From Nitriliruptorales bacterium (GTDB lineage: Bacteria; Actinomycetota; Nitriliruptoria; Euzebyales; Egibacteraceae): a stretch of 8,891 nt of DNA. A model generated the notes under the pieces. It ran no database searches and was not told where the DNA came from. It saw only the letters and a program-made list of their open reading frames with translations. Shown one piece after another: positions 1 to 5,440 of the stretch. How positions within the stretch are numbered: the stretch's first letter is position 1; each line of letters opens with the position of its first letter. The DNA lies in contig SLNF01000247.1 of the NCBI GenBank assembly GCA_007133145.1, positions 1 through 8,891 of the forward strand, read 5' to 3'. Both the position numbers and the translations under genes were made by a program.

Positions 1-20
1 ACCTCGCGCCTCGGCGAGGT
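1..20. terminator. Hairpin at the left edge, possible terminator of an upstream gene
   Basis: Positions 1-7 (ACCTCGC) pair perfectly with 14-20 (GCGAGGT) around a 6-base loop. There is no T-run. It could be the 3' end of a gene left of the window. The window edge cuts the context, so this is weak. Confidence 0.25.
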
Positions 21-42
21 CGCCCACCCGGGGGGAACGCGT

Positions 43-48
43 TACACT
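43..48 (+). promoter_or_regulatory. Candidate -10 element of the tRNA gene
   Basis: TACACT matches TATAAT at four of six bases and lies 13 bp before the mature tRNA 5' end, a normal distance for a tRNA promoter. The surrounding bases are otherwise almost all G/C. The -35 position (about 20-25, TCGCCC) is poor, so the promoter rests on the -10 and its placement. Confidence 0.4.
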
Positions 49-61
49 CTGCCCCGCGCCA

Positions 62-134
62 GGGCGGTTAGCTCAGCTGGGAGAGCGCCGGCTCGACAAG
101 CCGGAGGTCGCAGGTTCGAGACCTGCACCGCCCA
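62..134 (+). tRNA. tRNA-Val (anticodon GAC), with C at position 33
   Basis: A complete cloverleaf folds by eye. The acceptor stem is 62-68 (GGGCGGT) with 127-133 (ACCGCCC). The D stem is GCTC/GAGC (71-74, 83-86). The anticodon stem is CCGGC/GCCGG (88-92, 100-104). The variable loop is AGGTC, and the T stem is GCAGG/CCTGC around TTCGAGA. The discriminator is A134. The 7-base anticodon loop TCGACAA puts GAC at 95-97, which reads GUC and GUU valine codons; A35 and A73 agree with valine identity. The base before the anticodon (94, position 33) is C, not the near-universal T. CCA is not encoded, since CCCA follows the discriminator, so it would be added enzymatically. It is a single gene with a plausible -10 upstream and a hairpin downstream. 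Confidence 0.93.
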
Positions 135-143
135 CCCACCCCT

Positions 144-166
144 CCGCCGGACCGCACGCCCGGCGG
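144..166. terminator. GC-rich hairpin between the tRNA and the convergent small gene
   Basis: CCGCCGG (144-150) pairs with CCGGCGG (160-166) around a 9-base loop, 10 bp past the tRNA end. A second small hairpin (170-174 with 179-183) follows before the stop of the opposing gene at 190. No T-run is present. Such hairpins between convergent units in high-GC bacteria often serve as bidirectional terminators. The function is inferred. Confidence 0.4.
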
Positions 167-189
167 GTCCCGGCGCACGCCGGCGGGCC

Positions 190-366
190 TCATTCCTCGA
201 GGGCGACCCGCGCGATCTCCGCCGCATCCCGGCCGTCGACACCGTCACCGGCGATGCGCTCGAGCGCGGCCCGGAAGCGGTCCCGCTCCGTACTCGCGTG
301 ACGGTACGCCCCCTGGAAGTTCTTGAGGTCGTGCCTAAGCGACTCGACGACGAGGTGCTCGAGCAT
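190..366 (-). CDS. Hypothetical 58-residue soluble protein, divergent from the MFS transporter
   Basis: Reading leftwards from ATG at 366 gives a 58-residue protein beginning MLEHLVVESLRHDLKNF and ending ARVALEE, with TGA at 190-192. A strong Shine-Dalgarno sequence, AGGAGAGGAG (372-381), lies 5 nt upstream. Most codons end in G or C, as in neighbouring genes. The protein is charged and probably helical (LRHDLKNFQ..YRHASTERDRFRAALERIAG, then RDAAEIARVALEE). It has no signal peptide, membrane segment or Cys. I do not recognise the family. The start lies 27 bp from a Fur-like box shared with the divergent transporter, so a metal-responsive gene is plausible. SD, start and codon usage make it a likely real gene, but the function is unknown. 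Confidence 0.68.
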   Translation of the reverse strand: MLEHLVVESLRHDLKNFQGAYRHASTERDRFRAALERIAGDGVDGRDAAEIARVALEE

Positions 367-392
367 GGAGGCTCCTCTCCTGCGGCCTTAGA

Positions 393-413
393 TGAATACG
401 ATTCTCAGTATCA
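393..413. promoter_or_regulatory. Fur-superfamily (Fur/Zur-like) operator between divergent genes
   Basis: Read on the minus strand, this AT-rich 21-bp island has two overlapping 7-1-7 units, TGATACT-G-AGAATCG and TGAGAAT-C-GTATTCA, offset by 6 bp. That is the arrangement of classical Fur sites. By hand count it matches 14 of 19 positions of GATAATGATAATCATTATC. The plus-strand 15-mer TGAATACGATTCTCA also resembles the TGAAAAT/ATTTTCA form of actinobacterial Zur boxes. It overlaps possible -10 elements in both directions (TATCAT at 409-414 on plus, GATACT on minus), so binding could repress both the small gene and the transporter. Which metal is involved cannot be told from the site. Confidence 0.6.
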
Positions 414-539
414 TTATGCCATGATCGCGCTGGACGGCGGGGACCACCTGCCGCCGCGGACAGGGAAGACTACGCTCGGCACCGCAGGGGACCGGCGGAC
501 AACCTGACCTGGCCCGCCACGACGAAGGAGCACACCCGG

Positions 540-1709
540 GTGGTCGCGCGTAGCTGGGCAGGGCCCCTCGGCATCGCCTACGCGGTCACCTTCCTCACCT
601 TCTTCGACACCTTCGCGTTCTTGCCGACGATCGGCCCGCGCGCGGCCTCGCTCGGGGCTGACCCCGTCCTCGTCGGGGCGATCGTCGGGGCCTACTCGCT
701 CACCAACCTCGCGACGAACCCCGTCGCCGGCGTGCTCCTCGACCGGCTCGGTCGGCGGCGGCTGCTCGTCGCCGGGCTGGCCATCGCCATCGCCACGGTG
801 CTCGCCTACCCCCTCGCCGAGACACCGGGCCAGCTGCTCGTCGTCCGACTGCTCCACGGCGTCGGCGGCGGGATCATCGTGCCCGCGGTGTTCACGCTCG
901 TGGGGGACCTCACCCGCGCCGAGCGCCGCGCGCGGGCGATGGGCCGCACCGGCGCGGCGATCGGCCTCGCAGCGATCGTCGGACCGCCGGTCGCGGGGAC
1001 GCTCGCCGACGGCATCGGCTTCGTCGGCGTGACGACGACCGTGGCCGCGGTGCTCACCGTCGGCCTCGCCCTCGCGCTCACACGCCTGCCGGATCCCCCG
1101 CGGGAGCGACCGGCCGCGGCGAGCGAGGCGTTCGAGGCGGTCGACGTCGGGCGACTGGCCCGCGCCGGCGTCGCGGTGTTCGGCTTCACCTTCGCCCTCG
1201 GCGGCCTCACGGCCTTCCTGCCCTTCCGGATCGAGGCGCTCGGGGGCTCCTCGACGACCACCGGCGCGCTGCTCGGCCTCTTCGCCGTCGTCGCGGCGGG
1301 GCTCATGCTCTCCCCGGTCGCCGATCAGACCCGCGCCTCCTCGGCGCTGCGGCCGCTGGCCACGGGGCTCGGGCTCGTCGCGGCCGCCCTCGCGCTGCTC
1401 ACCGTCGCGCCGACGATCGCACTCGCCGCCGCGGCCTGCGCGATCTTCGGCGCCGGCTACGCCTACGTCTTCCCCACCGCGGCGAGCGAGGCGAGTGCGG
1501 CCGCGCCAATGAGTCGCCGGGGCCGGGCCTTCGGCATCTTCCACGCCGCGTTCAGCCTGGGCTTCGTCATCGGCCCGCCCCTCGCCGGGTGGGTCAGCGT
1601 GACCGCGGCGGGACCCTTCTCGATCGGCGCCCTCGTCGCGCTGGCCGCCACGCTCGCCAGCGCCTCGCTGCCCGGGGCAGCGGCCCGCGAGCGCGCCGAC
1701 GTCGACTAG
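540..1709 (+). CDS. Major facilitator superfamily transporter, efflux/antiporter type
   Basis: This 389-residue, very hydrophobic protein has the normal length and helix pattern of a 12-segment MFS permease. MFS motif A is at residues 64-74 (GVLLDRLGRRR). Motif B is near 103-111 (RLLHGVGGG). A motif-C-like IGLAAIVGPPVAG at 141-153 is typical of proton-coupled exporters rather than importers. A hydrophilic loop near residues 186-205 separates the two halves. The start is GTG at 540, with GAAGGAG (524-530) 9 nt upstream; no better start lies between the promoter region and this site. The Fur-like box 127 bp upstream hints at metal-dependent expression, so export of a metallophore, metal complex or toxic compound is possible, but the substrate is not readable. 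The class is near certain. Confidence 0.92.
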   Translation: MVARSWAGPLGIAYAVTFLTFFDTFAFLPTIGPRAASLGADPVLVGAIVGAYSLTNLATNPVAGVLLDRLGRRRLLVAGLAIAIATVLAYPLAETPGQLLVVRLLHGVGGGIIVPAVFTLVGDLTRAERRARAMGRTGAAIGLAAIVGPPVAGTLADGIGFVGVTTTVAAVLTVGLALALTRLPDPPRERPAAASEAFEAVDVGRLARAGVAVFGFTFALGGLTAFLPFRIEALGGSSTTTGALLGLFAVVAAGLMLSPVADQTRASSALRPLATGLGLVAAALALLTVAPTIALAAAACAIFGAGYAYVFPTAASEASAAAPMSRRGRAFGIFHAAFSLGFVIGPPLAGWVSVTAAGPFSIGALVALAATLASASLPGAAARERADVD

Positions 1710-1721
1710 GCCAGGCGCGCC

Positions 1722-1928
1722 TCAGCCACGGGGGCCACGCAGGACGCGCGCGGGCAGGCGCAGCACGGCGTCGAGCAGCGAGAGGACCCCGCGCACGGAG
1801 ACGCCGACGAGGCGGAACGGCACCGACAGGAGCCAGACCACCGGGTAGAGCACGAGCGCCGCGAGCGCGAGTGGCCAGGCCACCACGAGGAGGATGAGCC
1901 ACAGCAGGAAGGTCGCCATGCGCCGCAT
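1722..1928 (-). CDS. Small membrane protein, hypothetical
   Basis: This 68-residue protein has a short basic N-terminus (MRRM), then about 36 strongly hydrophobic residues (ATFLLWLILLVV.. to ..VVWLLSVPF). That is enough for one long or two closely packed membrane helices. An amphipathic C-terminal part (VSVRGVLSLLDAVLRLPARVLRG) ends in basic residues, consistent with lying along the inner membrane face. AGGAG lies 3 nt before the first ATG (1928) and 12 nt before a second in-frame ATG (1919); neither spacing is ideal, so the shorter start is possible. The gene converges on the transporter with 12 bp between stops and no room for a hairpin. Small proteins of this look are common and uncharacterised; I give no function. 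Confidence 0.72.
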   Translation of the reverse strand: MRRMATFLLWLILLVVAWPLALAALVLYPVVWLLSVPFRLVGVSVRGVLSLLDAVLRLPARVLRGPRG

Positions 1929-2011
1929 GCTCTCCTGTCGCCGCCTCGATGTCCAGTGGATGCGCGCCGGCCCGCTCCGCGCCCCCTGCGACGGGGCGGG
2001 AGTCAGCCGCT

Positions 2012-2045
2012 CGGTGGGTCAGACCCCGCGCGGTCCGACCCACCG
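2012..2045. repeat. Strong palindromic hairpin with GGGTCAGACC core, REP-like or terminator
   Basis: CGGTGGGTC (2012-2020) is a perfect inverted repeat of GACCCACCG (2037-2045). One A/C mismatch follows, then GACC (2022-2025) pairs with GGTC (2032-2035) around a 6-base loop. No T-run follows on either strand. It sits 83 bp upstream of the 68-residue gene and 240 bp past the DUF302 stop. The GGGTCAGACC core resembles short palindromes I associate with dispersed REP-type repeats in GC-rich genomes. Only one copy is in this window, so repeat status is a guess. Confidence 0.45.
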
Positions 2046-2240
2046 GGGCTGATCAGGGGCACGGTCTGCAGGTCGCGCGAGCCCAGGAGCCCGGGCGGGA
2101 ACTCGTCGGTGTCCTCAACGTGCTCCCCACCTCCTCGTCTCCTCATCGACCGCCGCCGCGACCGGTGCTCAGCGCGTGCGCGAAGGTGTAGCGGCAGGCC
2201 CCGGGGCCGGGCGAGGCGGGTCGGACCTTCCTCGGGGGAC

Positions 2241-2260
2241 GTCCGGCCCTCTTCCCGGAC
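2241..2260 (-). terminator. Possible terminator of the thioredoxin-DUF302 operon
   Basis: GTCCGG (2241-2246) pairs with CCGGAC (2255-2260) around an 8-base loop, 24 bp beyond the DUF302 stop in the direction of transcription. No T-run follows, so it is at best a hairpin-only terminator. Confidence 0.3.
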
Positions 2261-2284
2261 ACTCGGACCGTCCACGGGCAGGCT

Positions 2285-2704
2285 TCAGGGCGAGGTCCCC
2301 AGTGCTGCGAGCGCGGCGTCGAGCCGGGCGGTGGCGTCGGCGGCGACCTCGTCGAGCAGGCCCCCGCCGACGACGGTGGCCATGAGCTCGGGATCGAGCG
2401 CCTCGACGAGAGTGCCCTGCCCCTCGGCGCGGACGACGACGTTGCAGGGGAGGAGCACGCCGATGCGGGGGTCGGCGGCGACCGCCTGCTCGGCGAGCTG
2501 CGGACGGCAGGCCCCGAGGATGCGGTAGGGCTCGAGCTGGGCCCCGGTCTTCTGCGCGAGGGTCGCCGCGACGTCGATCTCGGTGAGCACGCCGAAGCCC
2601 TGCGCGGCGAGGGCCTCCCGCGTGCGCTCGAGAGTCTCCTCGAAGGAGGCGGCGACGCGTACCCGGCGGGCGACCCGCTCGATCCCGAGCGCAGCCTCAG
2701 ACAC
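2285..2704 (-). CDS. DUF302 domain protein
   Basis: This 139-residue protein is close to a single DUF302 domain in length. The family signature is clear: YRILGACRP at residues 60-68, then the A-rich helix and IGVLLPCNVVVRAEGQGTLVEALDP (81-105). Cys66 and Cys87 lie in the conserved segments. There is no signal peptide or membrane segment, so it is cytoplasmic. The start is GTG at 2704, which overlaps the end of the thioredoxin gene by 8 nt; GAGGAG lies 7 nt before it, inside the thioredoxin codons. The two are therefore cotranscribed and probably translationally coupled. The biochemical role of DUF302 is not established. From memory, it often sits near thioredoxins, rhodaneses and CsoR-family regulators, which fits the operator upstream of this operon and suggests a thiol, sulfur or copper role (inference). 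Confidence 0.88.
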   Translation of the reverse strand: MSEAALGIERVARRVRVAASFEETLERTREALAAQGFGVLTEIDVAATLAQKTGAQLEPYRILGACRPQLAEQAVAADPRIGVLLPCNVVVRAEGQGTLVEALDPELMATVVGGGLLDEVAADATARLDAALAALGTSP

Positions 2705-3065
2705 GGGAGGACTCCTCGACGATGCTCGCGCGGACCTCGTCCATGTCGAGGGCGCGGACCTGCTCGAGGAGCTGGTCGATGGCCTCCTCGGGCAGCACGC
2801 CGGGCTGGCTGAACACGACGACCTTCTCGCGGACGGCCATGAGCGTGGGGATCGACATGATCCCGAACTCCGCGGCGAGGGCCCGCTGGTCCTCGGTGTC
2901 GACCTTGCCGAAGACGACGTCGGTGTGGCGCTCCGAGGCACGCTCGTAGATCGGCCCGAACATCTTGCAGGGGCCGCACCACTCGGCCCAGAAGTCGATG
3001 AGGACGACGTCGTTGTCCTCGAGGGTCTCGTTGAAGTTCTCGGTCGTGAGCGCGGTGGTGGCCAT
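2697..3065 (-). CDS. trxA: Thioredoxin
   Basis: This is a 122-residue single-domain thioredoxin that reduces protein disulfides in the cytoplasm and is itself recycled by thioredoxin reductase. The active site WCGPC is at residues 29-33, preceded by IDFWAE (23-28) with the buried acidic Asp24. The cis-proline loop SIPT is at 71-74 (Pro73). VDTEDQRALAAEFGI (55-69) is the usual middle segment. The C-terminus is about 12 residues longer than E. coli TrxA (DMDEVRASIVEESSRV), and its last codons overlap the DUF302 start. ATG at 3065 is preceded by GAGGAG 9 nt upstream. A CsoR/CstR-like operator lies 55 bp upstream, so this may be a stress-induced accessory thioredoxin rather than the housekeeping one (inference). 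Confidence 0.95.
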   Translation of the reverse strand: MATTALTTENFNETLEDNDVVLIDFWAEWCGPCKMFGPIYERASERHTDVVFGKVDTEDQRALAAEFGIMSIPTLMAVREKVVVFSQPGVLPEEAIDQLLEQVRALDMDEVRASIVEESSRV

Positions 3066-3116
3066 GACGGCGGACTCCTCTGCGGGGACGGTCGTGCGGG
3101 TCTCTCCGATGCAACC

Positions 3117-3134
3117 ACCCTACCCCGTGGGGTA
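3117..3134 (-). promoter_or_regulatory. CsoR/CstR-like operator overlapping the thioredoxin promoter
   Basis: TACCCC-GT-GGGGTA (3121-3134) is a perfect inverted repeat of two 6-bp arms. In the direction of trxA it reads AATACCCCACGGGGTAGG, very close to the ATACCCC/GGGGTAT type of site bound by CsoR-family repressors (copper CsoR, persulfide-sensing CstR). A candidate -10, TAGGGT (3117-3122 on minus), overlaps its edge, so binding would block transcription. It lies 55 bp before the trxA ATG. No CsoR-family gene is in the window, so the regulator must be elsewhere. Confidence 0.55.
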
Positions 3135-3167
3135 TTCCCCGCAGCGCGGGAGTCGGGCCGGGGACCG

Positions 3168-3189
3168 AAAAGGCGGCCAGGAGGCCGCC
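3168..3189 (-). terminator. Intrinsic terminator on the minus strand, upstream of the trxA promoter
   Basis: GGCGGCC (3172-3178) pairs perfectly with GGCCGCC (3183-3189) around a 4-base loop. On the minus strand the stem is followed directly by TTTT (3171-3168), the form of a Rho-independent terminator. No minus-strand gene ends here, because the next gene to the right is on the plus strand. It may stop antisense transcription from entering the trxA operon. On the plus strand it would only be a leader hairpin. Confidence 0.5.
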
Positions 3190-3198
3190 CAGCGCGCC

Positions 3199-3226
3199 TG
3201 CACCGGGGCGTCGACCGTGGGAAACT
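3199..3226 (+). promoter_or_regulatory. Weak candidate promoter for the VanW gene, possibly leaderless
   Basis: TGCACC (3199-3204) and GAAACT (3221-3226), 16 bp apart, loosely resemble -35 and -10 elements. The -10 lies 7 bp before the ATG at 3234. No Shine-Dalgarno sequence precedes that ATG, which would agree with a leaderless mRNA, common in actinobacteria. The matches are poor. Confidence 0.22.
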
Positions 3227-3233
3227 ACCCCCC

Positions 3234-4979
3234 ATGGCAGCGACGCGGACCGGTGAGGCGCAGCACGACGGGGGGCCGGCCCCGCGCACCCGGCGGCGGC
3301 AGGAGCAGCGTCGCTTCCGTCGCCGCCGCATCGCCTTGTGGACGGCGGGGGTGGCCGGCGCGCTCGTGCTCGTCGTCGTGGGCCTGCCGCTGCTGCTCGG
3401 CCTCGTCCGCGCCGACGCGCTCGACGCCACGACGGTGCTCGGCGTCGAGGTCGGCGGGCTCGACGGCGATGAGCTCGTCGCCGCGATCGAGGCGATCGCC
3501 GAGGAGCGTCGCGCCGACCCCGTCGTCGTCGAGCGCGGCCTCGTCGACGGTCGTGACAGCGGCGAGCCCGCCGACGTCGAGACCACCACCGGCGAGGTGG
3601 GCTACGACCTCGATGTCGGCCTCACCGTCGAGGCGATCACCCGTCGGGGCCGGCAAGCCAACCCCTTCGTCGCGCTCGGCGACCACTGGCGGTCGCTGAC
3701 CTCCGGGCTCGTCGTCGCCCCCGTCGAGGGCATCGACGCCGAGGCCCTCGAGACGTGGAGCGAGCAGGCCGCCGACGAGCTCGGCAAGGCCCCGATCGAG
3801 GGGGCCGTGGCGATCGACGCCGAGGGTGTGGAGCGCACCGACCCCGAGCCGGGCATCGCCGTCGACGCCGAGGCCCTCGCCGCCGAGGTGCGGCCCGTCG
3901 CCCTCGCGCCAGGCGGGGGGACCGTCGAGGCCGAGCTCGCCACCGTCGAACCTGAGACGACCCTCGCCGCCGTCGACGAGGCGGTCGCCCTCGCCGAGGA
4001 GGCCATCGCCGGCGAGGTGCGCCTCGAGCGCGGCGACGGCGCGATCGAGCTCAGCGTCGCCGAGCTCGCCGAGGTCTTCAGCGTCGAACGCGACGGTGGC
4101 GAGCTCATCCTCGACGCCTCGGCGGCGACCCTCGACGAGCTCGTCGACGCCTCGCGGCGGGAGGCCGTCGAGCGCGACCCGGTCGACGCCGACATCTCGT
4201 TGTCGGGCGGGGAGGTCGTCATCGGCGAGTCCCGCGACGGCGTCCGTTTCGACGCCGAGCTCGCTGCCGAGCAGCTCCTCGCGATCGCCGTCGGCGAGGA
4301 GGACCGCAGCGCGACGCTCGACGCCGAGCTCATCGCCCCCGACCGCAGCACCGCCGACGCCGAGGAGCTCGGGGTCACCGAGCAGGTCTCCTCCTTCACC
4401 ACCGAGTTCGTCGCTGGCCAGAGCCGCGTGACGAACATCCAGCTCATGGCCGACCTCGTTGACGGCGTCCTTGTCGAGCCCGGCGAGGAGTTCAGCCTCA
4501 ACGAGCACGTCGGGCCGCGCACCGAGGACAAGGGCTTCGTCGGCGGCGGGGCGATCGTGCGCGGGGAGTTCGTCGAGCAGATCGGCGGCGGGGTGAGCCA
4601 GTTCGCGACGACCTTCTACAACGCCGCCTACTTCGGCGGCTACGAGATCCTTGAGCACCAGCCGCACAGCTACTACATCAGCCGCTACCCGGCCGGGCGC
4701 GAGTCGACGCTGAACTACGACACGATCGACGTGCGGATCCGCAACAACTCCCCCTATGGCCTGCTCATCGACACCTCCCACACCGCCTCGTCGGTGACGG
4801 TGTCGATGTGGGGCACCGAGTGGGTCGAGGTCGAGAGCATCACCGGGGACCGGCGCAACGTCGTCCCCGGCTCGGTGCGCGACGGCTTCGACATCACCGT
4901 GACCCGCATCCTGCGCTTCCCCGACGGACGCGAGGAGCGCGAGGAGGAGTTCACCCGCTACCTCCCCGAGAACGGCTGA
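3234..4979 (+). CDS. VanW family protein with peptidoglycan-binding-like repeats, membrane-anchored
   Basis: This 581-residue protein starts with a basic cytoplasmic segment (RTRRRQEQRRFRRRR, residues 18-32) and one membrane helix (about 34-58); the rest is predicted outside the cell. Two acidic, Ala-rich stretches (about 62-220 and 240-375, with VGYDLDVGLTVEAI and VRFDAELAAEQLLAIA) look like the two repeats that usually precede VanW (PG_binding_4 type). The VanW domain spans about 382-520. It contains GEEFSLNEHVGPRTEDKGF, then GGGVSQFATTFYNAA (451-465), PHSYYISRYPAGREST and IRNNSPYGLLI. The last 50 residues (DITVTRILRFPDGREEREEE) are G5-like. The name comes from vancomycin-resistance clusters, but the biochemical role is unknown; an envelope role is likely. 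ATG at 3234 is chosen because the frame further upstream is only antisense to trxA and DUF302. No clear SD is seen. Confidence 0.88.
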   Translation: MAATRTGEAQHDGGPAPRTRRRQEQRRFRRRRIALWTAGVAGALVLVVVGLPLLLGLVRADALDATTVLGVEVGGLDGDELVAAIEAIAEERRADPVVVERGLVDGRDSGEPADVETTTGEVGYDLDVGLTVEAITRRGRQANPFVALGDHWRSLTSGLVVAPVEGIDAEALETWSEQAADELGKAPIEGAVAIDAEGVERTDPEPGIAVDAEALAAEVRPVALAPGGGTVEAELATVEPETTLAAVDEAVALAEEAIAGEVRLERGDGAIELSVAELAEVFSVERDGGELILDASAATLDELVDASRREAVERDPVDADISLSGGEVVIGESRDGVRFDAELAAEQLLAIAVGEEDRSATLDAELIAPDRSTADAEELGVTEQVSSFTTEFVAGQSRVTNIQLMADLVDGVLVEPGEEFSLNEHVGPRTEDKGFVGGGAIVRGEFVEQIGGGVSQFATTFYNAAYFGGYEILEHQPHSYYISRYPAGRESTLNYDTIDVRIRNNSPYGLLIDTSHTASSVTVSMWGTEWVEVESITGDRRNVVPGSVRDGFDITVTRILRFPDGREEREEEFTRYLPENG

Positions 4980-5019
4980 GCGACCCGCCCTCGTCCACCC
5001 GGCCGCTTCGGGACACCTC

Positions 5020-5068
5020 GCGCCTGAACGCCCGCGGCCGACATCCTCCTCGAGGTGACGTTCAGCGC
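5020..5068 (+). promoter_or_regulatory. Inverted repeat in the leader of the 97-residue membrane gene
   Basis: CTGAACG (5024-5030) pairs with CGTTCAG (5059-5065). With one bulged C (5023) the stem continues by three pairs (5020-5022 with 5066-5068). The enclosed 28 bases hold the palindrome CCTCGAGG (5048-5055). The right arm ends at the base before the Shine-Dalgarno sequence (5069-5075), so the fold could influence ribosome access. No known riboswitch class is recognised. Confidence 0.3.
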
Positions 5069-5081
5069 AGGAGGGACGACG

Positions 5082-5375
5082 ATGACGGGCTGGCGACGGG
5101 GCCTCAGCACGACGGACTGGCGGGCTGGGGCGCGCACGGTCCACCGCTTCAGCATCCTCATCATCGTCCTGCACGCGGCGCTCTCCGCGCTCGGCAGCGA
5201 GGGGCTCGTCGCCGCGATCGCCGTCGTCGTGCTCCTGCCGGCGACGGTGCTCGTCCACCCCTTCACCGCAGGCATGGTGCCGCTGCTCGTCGTGTGCCTC
5301 GCGACCGGGATCCTCGCCGGGGCGCCGCGCACAGCCGCGCGGACGCACAGCCCCGACCCCGCGGAGGTGGCCTGA
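5082..5375 (+). CDS. Small membrane protein, hypothetical
   Basis: This 97-residue protein follows the VanW gene on the same strand, 102 bp downstream. ATG at 5082 is chosen because AGGAGGG (5069-5075) lies 6 nt before it. A GTG at 5055 in the same frame has no such site and would start inside the leader inverted repeat. After a hydrophilic N-terminus (MTGWRRGLSTTDWRAGARTVHR) there are two or three hydrophobic stretches: about 23-37 (FSILIIVLHAALSAL), 41-58 (GLVAAIAVVVLLPATVLV) and 63-80 (AGMVPLLVVCLATGILAG). A short polar tail follows. I recognise no family. It may be cotranscribed with the VanW gene, but the long structured leader suggests its own control. Function unknown. Confidence 0.75.
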   Translation: MTGWRRGLSTTDWRAGARTVHRFSILIIVLHAALSALGSEGLVAAIAVVVLLPATVLVHPFTAGMVPLLVVCLATGILAGAPRTAARTHSPDPAEVA

Positions 5376-5382
5376 GTCACGG

Positions 5383-5402
5383 CGCCCGGCTACCCCGGGG
5401 CG
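5383..5402. terminator. Hairpin between convergent genes
   Basis: CGCCCGG (5383-5389) pairs with CCGGGGCG (5395-5402) with one bulged G, around a 5-base loop. It sits 7 bp past the stop of the 97-residue gene and 38 bp past the LacI stop on the other strand. No T-run is present. It is a likely shared terminator by position. Confidence 0.4.
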
Positions 5403-5440
5403 CGGCGCACGGCCTTCCGGGGGCGGCGCACTCGTAGCCC

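Larger units (their letters stand above)
1929..2284. other. 356-bp gene-poor region
   Basis: No convincing gene is seen on either strand. It should contain the promoter of the 68-residue membrane gene (leftwards) and the 3' end of the thioredoxin-DUF302 transcript. Two hairpins are visible: a strong one at 2012-2045 and a weaker one at 2241-2260. A 47-codon minus-strand frame (2003-2146) has GC-rich third positions in its middle but no Shine-Dalgarno sequence, and its last codons lie inside the hairpin, so I do not call it. Confidence 0.5.

Noticed and set aside
62..134. tRNA as an integration site of a mobile element
   Set aside because: No integrase gene and no repeated tRNA 3' end is seen in the window.
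414..1544. 376-codon open frame on the minus strand opposite the MFS gene
   Set aside because: Low-complexity Arg/Glu/Gly translation antisense to a well-supported transporter.
2003..2146. 47-codon minus-strand frame starting at 2146
   Set aside because: No Shine-Dalgarno sequence, and its 3' end is formed by the hairpin at 2012-2045; the GC-rich third positions alone are not enough. Kept only as a remark in a finding.
2583..3233. Upstream open extension of the VanW frame (would give a 798-residue protein)
   Set aside because: It is antisense to the clear thioredoxin and DUF302 genes, has no family features, and the VanW protein has a natural start (basic segment then membrane helix) at 3234.
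5055..5081. GTG at 5055 as start of the 97-residue protein
   Set aside because: No SD before it and it lies inside the leader inverted repeat, whereas ATG 5082 has AGGAGGG 6 nt upstream.
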